Shown here: positions 21,386 to 32,747 of the stretch, one piece after another
Numbering within the stretch: position 1 is the first letter of the stretch
Layout: the number at the start of each line of letters is the position of its first letter
Source of the DNA: Amborella trichopoda
Lineage: Eukaryota > Streptophyta > Magnoliopsida > Amborellales > Amborellaceae
Assembly: GCF_000471905.2 (NCBI RefSeq)
Contig: NW_006498507.1
Coordinates: 1,241,292 to 1,305,291 of the forward strand
Reading direction: 5' to 3'
Length of the DNA: 64,000 bases
Notes under the pieces: model-generated
Told to the model about the DNA's origin: nothing
The model's input: only the letters and a program-made list of their open reading frames with translations
Databases searched by the model: none
Made by a program: the position numbers and the translations under genes

Positions 21386-21794
21386 TTCTAGAGTTGAAAT
21401 TTTAGTATGCTATGCGGGAACTTGTGGTGAAAAGACGGCCAATGAAACAGAAATCTTAACATCTTTACAAAAGTTGCGAATTATAAAGGAGAGGAGTTTA
21501 TGGCAGCCATGCATCATAGAAGGGACTCTCTGAGTGTGATAAATTAGTACAATAACATTTCAAGGCCTCCGTGAAGGCTTAGATAGGCATGGTTGGCTCT
21601 GATGGAGATTGGGAATGGTCAATGTTTATCATATAGACATATCTACATGGAGGCTAATGAAGTTGCAAACTCTTGTGCCAAGAGAGGAGTAAATTTGTAG
21701 TCACTTCAACATTTCAGATGCTTTATTATCTTAATAATGTTGTAATTCTTTGATAATCAATAAAGCTTCGTAACATTTATCAAAAAAAAAAAAA
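21386..21794 (+). mobile_element. 5'-truncated L1-like LINE tail
   Basis: It encodes the end of an RNase H-like domain with HMEANEVANSCAKRGV, followed by a short 3' UTR with AATCAATAAAGC and a pure A13 tail at about 21782-21794. Similar sequence on both sides (CTACTCCAATTGTCACTTTG at 21358 and CTACTCTAGTTGCCACTTTG at 21828) may be a decayed long target duplication. Confidence 0.75.
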
Positions 21795-21848
21795 GGGAAA
21801 TCTATTGCGTTTTTCTACCTTTCTCTACTCTAGTTGCCACTTTGATGC

Positions 21849-21950
21849 GAATTGGGGCATCCCACCAGTATCATATAACCCAAAGAGGACTCATCGTATA
21901 CAAGTCCGGGAAACTTTGTACAAATTGGGGCATCCCACCAGTATCACAAA
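21849..21950. repeat. Repeated 25 bp block
   Basis: AATTGGGGCATCCCACCAGT occurs at about 21850 and again at about 21923, 73 bases apart, as a partial tandem duplication. Confidence 0.7.
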
Positions 21951-22030
21951 TTTTGATTTCAATTAAAATTGTTGATTTTTAGTTGGTATTTTTTCTCATA
22001 TTTTGGAGTCTTTTTAATATTTATGCAAAG

Positions 22031-22180
22031 TAGGGATGAGAATTTACGTGGGTTTCTATTCGAAACCTGAATTTCGAACCCTATCTGGATCGGGGTATGT
22101 ACTGATGGGTCGGGTCTGGATCCGAATAGTAATTCAAATAAGATTTGGGTATAGGTGGATCCAATCCAGATCCAACACAG

Positions 22181-22232
<52 letters not shown>

Positions 22233-22395
22233 TTTTTTTGTTATATATTATTTATACATATAAAAAATATTTGAATAATTTTTTTTATCCGACTGGGTCT
22301 AAATCCGGATCTGGATCCAATCAAGTCCAATCTCATGTATACTTTTTGATCCGAATCTAGATCCCCATGGATCTGCACCCGATCAAACAACCCTA
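22031..22395. mobile_element. Degenerate MITE with GGATCC-rich arms
   Basis: The ends mirror each other: TAGGGATGAG at the left and, on the other strand, TAGGGTTGTTTGATCGGGTG at the right. Both arms are rich in GGATCCGAAT/GGGTCGGGT motifs. A (TA)n microsatellite sits in the centre (22183-22229). No coding capacity. Confidence 0.55.
22183..22229. repeat. (TA)n microsatellite
   Basis: An uninterrupted TA dinucleotide run of about 47 bases. Confidence 0.95.
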
Positions 22396-22813
22396 TTTTC
22401 AAGAAAACGCTTATTCATACACCAACTCATAAAAGACACAACACATGCACACACACACAAGTGTCGCCTCCATATTATATGGGTATAACTGCGTGGTGAT
22501 CAAAAGGGATGAAATGGAGAGCATGATTGCATGTAGTTTTTAATTTAACTGTTTTGAGTTTTGACAAAATAGATTGCTTCAAAAATTTGGCTATCACATT
22601 CCTCAATCAGCTGCCCCTAAAAAAATAAAATGAATAACTTATAAAAGCTAAATGATCAAATTACCCCTGAAATATTCAAATGTGTTTTTGTCAATTTATT
22701 TTTTGAGTTATTATTTTTATATATTTTTTAGATGTGGCACGGATACCTTCAAAACACTACATGGTAACGCGATCTTCCATTTTTCCCATTTTATTTTAGA
22801 CCTTTGGAATTGA
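22396..22813. other. Unassigned AT-rich DNA
   Basis: No gene or repeat that I recognise. Confidence 0.45.
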
Positions 22814-23207
22814 TTTTAGGGTGTGGTTTCCATAACGCTGTAACTTTAAACAATCAAATTAAGACGCGGCTTCAAATTTTATTATAAATGTATTTTCATG
22901 TCAAAAGTTCTTAAAATAGCTAAATAATCAATTTTGATCTCTAATTATAAAATTTTAAACTCTGAAAATTGTTCAAATCAAATAAATCTATAAACACATG
23001 AAAATCTTGAAAATGGACAGTCCAAATGATGTGTTACGAGATACACTATTTTTTAAACTTGAAATATTTTTTCCTTTTCATATTCATACATCTCGATGTT
23101 GAGATGATCAATTAAAGAGTTTTTCAACATTAAAACAACCTTTGAGGTGCACTTTAATTCTACATTTTAAAGTTGCAACCTTTTATAAACTTTTTCCTTG
23201 ATTTATG
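22814..23207 (-). mobile_element. MITE family A, whole copy
   Basis: About 394 bp. The left end has AGGGTGTGGTTTCC and AAACAATCAAATTAAGACG; the right end mirrors it with CTTTAATTCTACATTTTAAA and TATAAACTTTTTCC. The interior carries the family marks GAAAATCTTGAAAATGGACA and ATCTCGATGTTGAGATGATC. The same marks recur in the cluster at 52.3-59.3 kb. Confidence 0.75.
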
Positions 23208-23605
23208 ATTGTGGCAATGGGCCTGATGACACTGTCCTACATAGCCTGGGCTAGGTACAAGAAATTTGGCCCGAAGGCTGGGCAAAAGATAGAAATATAG
23301 GGCTGTTGTCCGATGCTGGGCCGTGCCTCGGCTAGAGTTCTAGTGCCAGCCCAGCCACGTTCTCCTTATTTTCTTTAAGAATTTCAAAAGAAAAGTTTCA
23401 TATCTCGTGCCTTGACCCAATGAGGCTAGGCCTAAACGCATCAACAGACCAAAGCCTACCCACCTAGTCCAAGGGTAGGACTGGACCTAGGGCAGGGGCC
23501 TTTGGCCTAGTTTGGGCCTGGTTGGGCTGCGCCTTGGGAAAGTCTCAAGGACTTAGCATCGGGCTCAAGCCAGCTATGACCCGGCCTGCAGCCCATTACC
23601 ACAAT
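23208..23605. mobile_element. TIR MITE with GGCCCA-rich interior
   Basis: The ends mirror each other: ATTGTGGCAATGGGCCTG at the left and ATTGTGGTAATGGGCTG on the other strand at the right. The 398 bp interior is unusually GC-rich for this window and full of GGGCC/GGCCC and GCTGGGC words. It abuts the family A copy on its left. Similar text occurs at 37231-37466 and, more weakly, 39410-39560. Confidence 0.75.
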
Positions 23606-23730
23606 CCAAACAAAGGGAATCATCATTGTTATTCCAAAGAAAAAAAAAAAGAGATAAAAAAATCCAACCTTGCATAGAATACTGTGAATTTGGGCCTTTA
23701 AATGTACATTAAGGAGTTGTATCTAGCGAT

Positions 23731-23951
23731 TGTATACAATGAGACTATTTATCTTGGTACAAGGAGGTCACAATTATTTATAACTATCCGATGTGAAATT
23801 TGATAGCATGCATGTGTTACAAAGTTTGTAAGCATTTCTTTTGGACTTTAAGCTTGGTCAATAGAATAAATGCAACCACCCAGCTTCACATTCAATGATC
23901 AAGATTAATTGTAACCACCTTGTACCAAAAGTAAATGGTCTTCTTTTATAC
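23731..23951. mobile_element. MITE family B, copy 1
   Basis: About 220 bp with inverted ends: TGTATACAATGAGACTATTT and, mirrored, AAATGGTCTTCTTTTATAC. Inner arms GGTACAAGGAGGTCACAATT and TTGTAACCACCTTGTACC pair. Other copies lie at 24327-24523, 58611-58831 and partly at 46583-46705. Confidence 0.75.
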
Positions 23952-23977
23952 TACTCCTTGTATATCTATTATCTTAC

Positions 23978-24617
23978 TCAGTGTTCGAAACTACTACTCA
24001 AGGCAAGTACTTAGACCATGCCTGATCGGAGTACTCGAAAAATTATAAAAATCTAAAAAATAGGAAATATATGTTTAAAGTAAGATTAAGCAAACCGCAT
24101 CAAATTGAGGTTAAAATAGTAGTAAAAGAATAGATTTTAAAAAATCAACATGTGAGTGGGGGTCTTTTCAAAATAATTCAAAAAATATGTATTTATGGCC
24201 AAAAGAATTTTCAATAATTGGCAAATGATAGAAAACATAATAATAATAATAATAAATAAATAAATAAAAACATATCACAAATAAATTTTTTATTTTTTGA
24301 GATTTTTTATTTTTTAAATAGAAAAAGTATAGAATGAGACCATTTACCTGTGGTACAAGGTGAGACATTAATGTTGACCATTTGATGTGAAATTGGGTGG
24401 CTACAATTATTCCATTGACCAAGTTTAAACTTTAAAACAAATTTTCTCGGACTTTGTGACTCTGATGGTAGTATGTAATTGTGACCACCTTGTATCAAAA
24501 ATAAATGGTCTCATTGTATACAATCCCTTTTAAATATCCTCGAGTAGGACACCCAACTCCGAGAAACTCGATCTCGCCAGCCGTGCTTAGGACTCGGATC
24601 GAGTAGTCGAACATTGA
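23978..24617. mobile_element. hAT-like MITE carrying a nested element
   Basis: The ends are CAGTGTTCGAAACTACTACT at the left and, on the other strand, CAATGTTCGACTACTCGATC at the right. The CAGTG-type end suggests hAT. A family B MITE (24327-24523) is inserted inside, so this element is the older one. Confidence 0.6.
24327..24523. mobile_element. MITE family B, copy 2 (nested)
   Basis: GTATAGAATGAGACCATTTA at the left and AAATGGTCTCATTGTATAC at the right form the terminal inverted repeats; TTGTGACCACCTTGTATC is the inner arm. Confidence 0.75.
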
Positions 24618-25040
24618 TCGTACATATGGCATGTTTGTTGGAGTAAAATTTAGCACATGAAAACATGTGTTGGAGTGAAATTTAGCACATGAAGACAGGG
24701 CCAAGGCAAAGAACACATAAAAGAGAAAGACAAATGAAAAGGAAATATGGATATAGAGAAAGAAAGATAACTGAACTTGAGTAATGTGATAAATGTATAA
24801 TTTGAGAAGGTAGTTTGTCGGCCCCCCCAATTGTACAAAACTTCGCCATCATATTCCATGTCCATCCCACATCAAAGCATCTCATGAGTAGCGCAATGAG
24901 AAGCGTGAATATTTATATTGACTTTGTGAGAGGGCATAAAAGAGGAGCACCGAACTGAAGCACTCATAAATTTAGTCATAATTGTTCTTGGAATATTATG
25001 TGCATTTGGAGTTTTGTGTGTTCACTACTTATCAATGAAA
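24618..25040. other. Unassigned DNA with a 30 bp duplication
   Basis: GTTGGAGTAAAATTTAGCAC near 24638 recurs in slightly changed form near 24672. Nothing else is recognised. Confidence 0.45.
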
Positions 25041-25510
25041 CAAGGTTTATAGGACGATTGGGTTTATAGGACGATTGTAAGATCAGCTATGCTTAATAGA
25101 CTAAATGTTGAGCTGTCAAGAAATAACAAATTTATAGGCTGAGTATACTTGAGATGATGATGTTGAGATGGATTTGAATTGCAAGACAATAAAAGATATA
25201 ATTCAGAATAAATACGTACAAAGGAACTTAGAGGTAGCTCTAATAGTCGCTAAGATGAGGAGCAGTAGAGTTGGGTAGGCTGACCATGTGCAAAATAAAC
25301 CTAATATATCCCCTGTTAGGATGGGGGGTTCAAGTGGAAGGATAGCAAGAGGAAGGCCCAAAGGGACATGAATGGAAGTATTGAAAAGAGATAGGGTGAC
25401 TTTATGATCTTACTAAAAGCATAGCCCTTGATAGAACAGAGCGATGGAACAAGATTCGTGCAGTTGACCCCAAATAATTACGATAATGCTTAGCAGATGA
25501 TGAATAGGAA
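25041..25510 (+). mobile_element. RTE-like LINE 3' remnant
   Basis: The plus strand keeps the C-terminal signature of plant RTE-type reverse transcriptase ORFs in decayed form: ATGATGATGTTGAGATGGAT (MMMLRW), GGACATGAATGGAAGTATTG after an RGRPK-like block, and GATAGAACAGAGCGATGGAA-type text before ATTCGTGCAGTTGACCCC. It ends in GCAGATGATGA. The frame is broken by stops and shifts. The 5' part is missing. Confidence 0.75.
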
Positions 25511-25755
25511 AGTTTGTGACAATTACTATTATGGTGATAACCCGTGTTATATCAAAATAGACACATGTCTATTTACGACACAGATGCAAGCATTAGATAT
25601 ATGAATTTTAATATCTTCTAGATATGACGCCTTTGCACAATGCATTGGGGTATAAGGATATGCATAGGTATACATACATATATATTTAAAATTGTGCAAT
25701 GCACGTCTGACTTTAAATACACTGCAACTTTGATGAGGAAAGATTGTTGAGAATT

Positions 25756-25870
25756 TGAGTATGATGCTCTTTGTCTAGCCTTACGCTGCTGAAATTTGGG
25801 TTTTTGCTGATAATTTGAGTATACTGCTGCTCTCTTTCTCTCGTTCTCTAACTTTAGGCTGCTGAAAATT
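25756..25870. repeat. 59 bp imperfect tandem duplication
   Basis: AATTTGAGTATGATGCTCTT ending GCTGCTGAAATTTGGGTT is followed by AATTTGAGTATACTGCTGCT ending GGCTGCTGAAAATTGGGTT. Confidence 0.7.
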
Positions 25871-25883
25871 GGGTTGTTTTGGG

Positions 25884-25958
25884 ATGCGATGGATGGAGCG
25901 CTGTAATGTTATTCAAAACAGATTGAAGAAAGAATTTGAGCAGGCCTATCCGGACAAT
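25884..25958 (+). CDS. Possible orphan first exon, function unknown
   Basis: An ATG opens 25 codons containing ERCNVIQNRLKKEFEQAY, followed by a strong donor, AAT|GTAAGTGTG. The composition is that of a real alpha-helical protein, and the donor is near consensus. I found no matching downstream exon, and an L1-like LINE begins about 160 bp later, so this may be a gene cut off by the insertion, a LINE-borne leader, or chance. Confidence 0.2.
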
Positions 25959-26239
25959 GTAAGTGTGTCTTTTCTGTCGATCAGCTTCTTTACTCGATTG
26001 TATCCATGTTTGGTTGCGGATTAGGGTTTTGGGTGACATTTCTTTCGAAGTGGTCAAAGACATGATCGATATGAAGCATTTTTTAGGGTTTTAGTTGTAA
26101 CAGTGATATTGATCCTCTCTCTCTTAGTGAATAATTCTAGTAGAAAATATAGTACTGAACGATGGAGAATTTGAGAAAAATCTAGAGATGGATTACGTTG
26201 GTGAGAAAATCATAAGGGATCTATAACCTGGTATTAGAG

Positions 26240-27169
26240 ATGCATCATTCTTTAGTTACAGTTGATCAAGAGGTGTGGAATGAAGGCCTTTTGTTGGTCA
26301 AAAACTGTTTGGTGGGTTCTTTCTCGCCTCTTTCCAATGGCATTTTTTATCTTGGAGATTGGACCAAAAGAGGGTGGTCTCTCAACTATGTTCTGAAGGT
26401 AAAGATCATTGGTGAGAATAAAGTGGTTTTCATGCTTCATTCTGAGGGAGATGTTTGTCGAGCTTTCCGTACAAGATTTCGTAGAGTCCGAGGTAAATTT
26501 CTTTCTTTGGATATGTGGAAACCCTCTGATCATTTGTCCTCTGCTCAAAGAGTTTGTACATAGGTAAGACTTTGAGGTATTCCTTTTAATGTGTAGAAAC
26601 TGTATGTTGTCAAGAGTATTGCTAATAGTTGTGGTGAATACTGTGATTTGGATTGGACATCCTTTGTAGGGGCTAACCGACGCTCTGTCAGGGTTAAGGT
26701 TTGGATGGTGTTGGGTCAGCCTCTACCATTATCTGTTAAGCTCCAGATGGGGAAGGATACTTTTGTTATTAAAGTGGTGGTTGATGATGGGTTGGTTCGG
26801 TCTTACCCTGGAAAAGAGGCGTTGCCTTTAGAGATCGTGGTGGTGGGATTGAAGACAGGGTTAGTGGCGAAAGTTGTGAAGTCAGGATCGAGCTGTAATG
26901 GTGGAGATGCTCAGCACAAGGAAACTACTCAAAATCTGCATGTTGCTGGGAATCTCAATGGCCGTCGCCGGAATCGACGTCGGAGGCAGCGCTTCAAAAA
27001 GAAGAAGAAGAGCGGCAAGATTTTGAATTTGCCTATTTCAAATTTGAAAAGGAAATGGGTGCCGGTTGGACTTTTTCCATATTTTACTGCTGATTATTCT
27101 AGGAAGATGCCATGCATTGAGACTATGAGTGCTAATACTTCGGGAGTGGTACTTGTCTCGAGTCCACCT
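26240..27169 (+). pseudogene. LINE ORF1, first part (DUF4283)
   Basis: The open frame at 26240-26563 (with GDWTKRGWSLNYVLKVKIIG and MLHSEGDVCRAFRTRF) and the next from 26648 (WTSFVGANRRSVRVKVWMVL, LPLSVKLQMGKDTFVIKVVV) together match the DUF4283 region found in plant LINE ORF1 proteins and relatives. A basic patch (GRRRNRRRRQRFKKKKKSGK) follows and would suit RNA binding. A stop at 26561-26563 and a changed frame separate the two pieces. The sequence is interrupted at 27170 by the solo LTR. Confidence 0.7.
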
Positions 27170-29196
27170 TGTAACAATCCTAAACTTTCAAAAAAATAAA
27201 TAAATAAATAAATAAATAAATATATATATCTTAGTGTTGTTAATAGAAATAAATAAAATAAAATAAATAAATAAAATACTTACAGGAAATAAATATTTTT
27301 GAAGTGATAGTTCATTATGTCGAAAATAATTAGTATTCTCTCATAATGATTAGTATTATGCCCAATATTCATTGGACGGTAAATTCACATTTTTTTTCTT
27401 GAGGATGCCAAATAATAAGAGTATTAGTTTTTATAAAAAATGTTTCAATAATAATAAAAGTTTTGGATGGTGCAATTGCATTTGGGTGGACCTTAGGTCC
27501 ACCATCAATTGTTTTAAGGTTTTAGATGGCAAGTTGGTTTTGGCCACTTAGGTGGCAACTCAACAACCATGGGGCGTGACACTTCACGAAGGCCTTTTTC
27601 TTCTCTCTCTCCTTTCATACACCGCCTCTCCCTTTATCTCTATCTATATCTCCTTCTCCTATCTACGCATTCAGTTAACCTACAAATTGAGCATAGAGGA
27701 GAGTCTAAATAAGAATGAGAGAGAGAGAATGGGAGGAAGGGCCCCATAATGAGCTTAGTAGGATTACCTTGTGGTGTCCCATGGAGCACACTACCTTTGA
27801 AGATCCATAGTTATCAAAAGTACGTGGCCTCATTGTCTCAAAAAATAATCCATTCTTTTTAAAAATTATTTTTGTTTATTATTATGAATTTTAGGTGCGA
27901 TATATTTTATGCGCAAGCGACCTCATTATTTCAAAAAATAATCTTTTTAGTAAAAAATGGTGACATTTTATCTATTGTAAAATATTTTAAATGCTGTAAA
28001 TTCTTAGAAATAAATTTATTTATTTTTCTTGTCCATTATTAGAAAATTTTAGATACTGTAAAATTATTAAAAATAAATGTGATATTTCTGCTTTTAGTAA
28101 AATTGTAAGATTTCTTTCTACTGTTTTTGAATATTTAGACATTGTAAATTTCATGTGCAAATGACTGCCTTATTATTTGAAAACTAATATTTTTGCATTT
28201 GGTTATAGCATTGTCTGTGAAATGTTCATTTGCGAATTGACATCCCATAAATTGTGATAATTCTGTATTCGTGAATTTCTATAAGAGTTTTTCTATCCAT
28301 ATTAGATTGGAAATTATGCTAGAATGTCTTTACGAACTGCTACCTTTCTTCATTCGAGCCCAAAATATTTGACTGGTTATTTTAGAAATGTTATTGAAAG
28401 TGATTGTTATTAATGGTTTCAGTGAAATTCATATTAATAATTTCAGTGATATGTTGAGTACATGATATTGCTGCTTTCGAATGTTTAAAGAAATTTAGAA
28501 ATACTTTAAGTATGCAAGTGGACTCATCCGGTTCGTCGGTGAGGTATAAGTGGACCTATTTGGGACGCCGGTAGGGATTAAATGGACTCATTCGGTACGT
28601 CGGTGAGGTGTAAGTGGACCTGCAGGGATTAAGTGGACTCATTCGGTACGCCGGTGAGGTGTAAGTGGACCTGCAGGGATTAAGTGAACCTATCTAGGAC
28701 GTCGATACGGATTAAGTGGACCCATCAAGACGCTGATGGGGTATATAGGTGATCTACTTGGGACGCCAGTAGGGTAATTTGTGAAATCCTTTGAATTATG
28801 CATTGTCGTTAAAATGTTATACTCATTTCAATTGTTCGAATTATACTTAATTATGTTTTTTTTTTTAAACTGAAACTGTTAATGTATTTCTGTTAATAGA
28901 TCTCCTTTTTGAAAATATTGATATCTTTTAATCATAATTATTTTTAGGATTATGATGATCACTTACTGAGTAGCCAAACTCATCAAATTATCATAAACAT
29001 TTTTTCAGGATAACTGTTGTTTCATTTTGAGTACTCGTCATAATCAACTTTGGAAGATACTGTAGTTGTGCTTAAACTTTCTTTTGTTACTTTGTAAGAA
29101 TTCGCCACTGTAAATTTGTCCTATCAATGAGATGTTTATATGTTTTGACTGTCACATCTCAAGAATATCAGTATTGTAAATTATTGGGGCATGACA
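27170..29196 (+). mobile_element. Solo LTR, probably Ty3/gypsy (fossil)
   Basis: 2027 bp bounded by TGTAACAATCCTAAAC and TTGGGGCATGACA, so it has TG...CA ends. It is flanked by a perfect 5 bp target duplication, CACCT, at 27165-27169 and 29197-29201. No internal genes are present: it is a single LTR left after recombination between the two LTRs of a full element. The TGTAACA start and the length near 2 kb suit a gypsy-type LTR; the lineage is not certain. It lies inside the LINE and is therefore younger than it. Confidence 0.88.
28505..28760. repeat. Tandem repeats within the solo LTR
   Basis: About six units of roughly 40 bp with the themes AAGTGGACTCATTCGGTACG, CGGTGAGGTGTAAGTGGACC and TGCAGGGATTAAGTGG. 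They are richer in G and C than the rest of the LTR. Confidence 0.85.
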
Positions 29197-29201
29197 CACC
29201 T

Positions 29202-30509
29202 ATCACGGTAGCTAGTACCACTTCCAGGAATCTGGATGGACCACTTCTTAGGGAGGAACCAGCTGATGTTAAGGGTAAGGTGGTTCCTATGCAAAATTCA
29301 AATTTGGATATTGTGAAAGTTGGGTTTACAATTTAGGTGGTCTCGCGGGTTTACCAATTCCATGGGTTGTTAGTTGTAAATCTAAAGGCTTGAACGACTG
29401 TGTTGTTTTGCTAGATGGGATGGGTGGGGATACCATGGAAGGTGACACCTCTTTGCATGTGGCACTTTCCCTGAGTCCCAAGGTAAATCTCCATGATGAC
29501 CTGCCTTTGGAAAGTGATCGCGAGATTTTTGCAGTGGATTTTCTGCAACTGCATTTTTCTAAATTCAACAAGGAGTCTTGTTGGGAGCCAGTGGAGGAGA
29601 AAATGATTTTTGGTTGGAGTCTCAGTTTTCTCTTCTTGACAAAGAAAGGAGTGCTATTAGATCGGGTTCTCAAAGTCTAGGTTGTCGTGTGGTTATTTTG
29701 GAAAAAGAAAACCATGTATCCCCTGCCTTATCGGTGTGCTACTATTAAGGGTCAACCTCCCAAGGCTAGAGCGAGGTTTGATACGCTTATCATTGACCCT
29801 CTTGTTGTGAAGGTGGTGGGTTCTGATGAAGAGGATATGACTTTGGCTTTTGGAGACCAGAAGTTGCCTACGCAAATTGAGGGGGAGCAGGAAGAGGATG
29901 GTACTTTGACCCGAATACTGTGTTGGACTTTTCTGATGTTGTAGACCCTTTGAGAGTTATTCCCCATTTGGGGCGTCCCCTCTACGTTTTTTGGGGGGAC
30001 CATCTATAACTGATGACTCTGTATAAGAAGTTGAGGTTTTTGAGTCTGATGTTGACACTGAAAAACCAAAGGTTGCAGCTATGGTATTTGATATGGGTAT
30101 GGATTTCAATATCCCCATTAGGGCATTCTTTGATGAGGTGAAACAGATTAAGAAGGCTAGAAGGTATGTGGATTCAGGGGCAGATATTGCTCAGAGCATT
30201 GTGAGGAGGTTTGAAAAAACCCCAATCGTCAGCTAGGTATCTAAGCATAATAAGTTTTCTTCTTTGGGGTCGAGGTTTTCGGGTCGGCTAGAAGCCCGTG
30301 GCATCATCAAGAGCACTGTAAAGCCGAAAGCGTCTTTGGGTAAGAAACCAGAAATCATTGATCTCTTGGAGTTCTCATCTGCTTCTCTTGTTTCAGACTC
30401 TTCAAAATTGTCGGATTCTGCTGCGTTCAATGAAACATTGATGCTGGATGAGCTTTGTTTCGAAGCAAGTCTTGATGGGCCAGGTTCCACCTCTAACCCT
30501 CCTTGTTAA
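29202..30509 (+). pseudogene. LINE ORF1, second part
   Basis: Sequence after the solo LTR continues the LINE. Open frames with GPLLREEPADVKGKVVPMQN, then acidic and Ser-rich stretches, run to ASLDGPGSTSNPPC and a TAA at 30507-30509. That stop overlaps the ATG of ORF2 by one base (TAATG). Several stops and shifts break the frame. Confidence 0.6.
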
Positions 30510-31471
30510 TGCATATTCTCTCATGGAATGTTAAGCGTCTTAGTGACCCCTAGGTATAAGAGGGATGCTTTATTTTTTGTTTCTAAGTTTAAGCCCTGGA
30601 TTTTAATTCTTCAATAGACCAAACTTCTCAGTCCTAGTGTTTATGGGGCTAGGGAGTTCTGAGGCTCAGGGGCTGTTTCTTTTTGTGGTATTGATGTTCT
30701 TGGAGCATCTGGTGGCTTGTGGGTATTGTGGGACCCTCTTGTTCTACAAAATTTTGAGACTGTTATTCGAGACAGATTGTTACTTCTTGGCTTTCATGGT
30801 CCTATCCTGAGGTTCTATTGAAGAATTATGAATGTTTATGGTCCTATTGACCCTGCTCTTAAGGAAAGTTTTGTCAATGATATGGATGGAGTGATTCAAC
30901 AATTTCATTTCCCTCTGTGCATAGGGGATTTTAATCTTATCAGGTGGGCAGATGAAGATAAGGTTGTTTAATAGATTTAATTCTTTCTTTGATCTACCAA
31001 TTGTTGGGGCTAAATTTACCTGGTCGAATAATGGTACCATTAGTTTTTCAATGTCGAAATTGGATAGATTTTTGGTATCTACAAATTGGGTAGATGCTTT
31101 TCCTCTTGTCTATGTTAGAGCTCTTCAACTTTTATCTTCTAATTATGTCCCCATTTTGTTATACACTAGCATGAAGAGAGGTGGGTCGAAGCCCTGTAGG
31201 CTAGATATTGAGTGGTTGGAAGAGTAGGAAGTGATATAAGTCATTAAAACCACTTGGCAGAACACAATTTCTATTGGTTCCTTGGATTTTCAATTGTACA
31301 AAAAGCTGCTCAATATTAAACATAAGATTATCGTCTGGTAGAAAGAGAATAATTTCAATGTTCAGTCCAAAATCGATGAGGTCTTATATAAAATTGAAGC
31401 TTTTGACCAGCACTTTCAGTCTATACATTGGTTAACCGAGGAGTTGATGGATGAAAGGAGTTCGAAGTTGA
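30210..31471 (+). repeat. LINE internal tandem duplication, copy 1
   Basis: About 1.26 kb covering the ORF1 tail, the TAATG junction and the endonuclease-encoding start of ORF2. It matches 31472-32747 at roughly 95% by eye. Relative to copy 2 it lacks about 35 bp near 30955 and has a stop in the ILQxTKLL motif. Confidence 0.88.
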
Positions 31472-32747
31472 ATTGAGAAAACCCCAATCGTCATCAAGGC
31501 ATCTAAGCATAATAAGTTTTCTTCTTTGGGGTCGAGGTCTTCGACTCGGCTAGAAGCCCATGGCATCATCAAGAGCACTGCGAAGTCGAAAGCGTCTTTA
31601 GGTAAGGAACCAGAAATCATTGATCTCTTGGAGTTCTCATCTGCTTCTCTTGTTTCAAACTCTTCAAAATTGTCGGATTCTGCTACGTTGAATGAAACAT
31701 TGATGCTGGATGAGCATAATTTCGAAGCAAGTCTTGATGGGCCAGGTTCCACCTCTAACCCTCCTTGTTAATGCATATTCTCTCATGGAATGTTAAGGGT
31801 CTTAGTGACCCTAGGCGTAAGAGGGATGCTTTATTTTTTGTTTCTAAGTTTAAGCCTTGGATTTTAATTCTTCAAGAGACTAAACTTCTCAATCCTAGTG
31901 TTTCTGGGGCTAGGGAGGTCTGGGGCTCAGGGGCTGTTTCTTTTTGTGGTATTGATGTTGTTGGAGCATCTAGTGGCTTGTGGGTATTGTGAGACCCTCT
32001 TGTTCTACAAAATTTTGAGACTGTTATTCGAGACAGATTGTTACGTCTTGGCTTTCGTGGTCCTATCCTGAGGTTCTATTGGAGAATTATGAATGTTTAT
32101 GGTCCTATTGACCCTGCTCTTAAGGAAAGTTTTGTCAATGATATGGATGGAGTGATTCAACAATTTCATTTACCTCTGTGCATAGGGGGATTTTAATCTT
32201 ATCAGGTGGCCAAATGAATGTTCTGCAGGATCTTCTATTAATTCTTTGATGAGGTTGTTTAATAGATTTAATTCTTTCTTTGATCTACCAATTGTTGGGG
32301 CTAAATTTACCTGGTCGAATAATAGTACCATTAGTTTTTCAATGTCGAAATTGGATAGATTTTTGGTATCTACAAATTGGGTAAATGCTTTTCCTCTTGT
32401 CTATGTTAGAGCTCTTCAACTTCTATCTTCTAATTATGTCCCAATTTTGTTATACACTAGCATGGAGAGAGGTGGGTCAAAGCTAGATATTGAGTGGTTC
32501 GAAGACAAGGAAGCGATAGAAATCATTAAAACCACTTGGCAGAACACAATTTCTATTGGTTCCTTGAATTTTCAATTACACACTGCTCAATATTAAACAT
32601 AAGATCATCGTCTGGTAGAAAGAGAATAATTTCAATGCTCAGTCCAAAATCGATGAGGTCTTATATAAAATTGAAGCTTTGGACCAGCACTTTCATTCTA
32701 TAGGTTGGTTAACCGAGGAGTTGATGGATGAAAGGAGTTCAAAATTT
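31472..32747 (+). repeat. LINE internal tandem duplication, copy 2
   Basis: The second copy keeps better endonuclease text: MHILSWNVKGLSDPRRKRDA, ILQETKLLNPSV, IMNVYGPIDP, GAKFTWSNN and SMSKLDRFLVSTNW. A stop at the LWVL end and a one-base insertion in the GDFN motif still break it. The junction near 31471 joins TTCGAAGTTGAATTG to AAAACCCCAATCG, with only a few bases of shared sequence. Confidence 0.88.
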
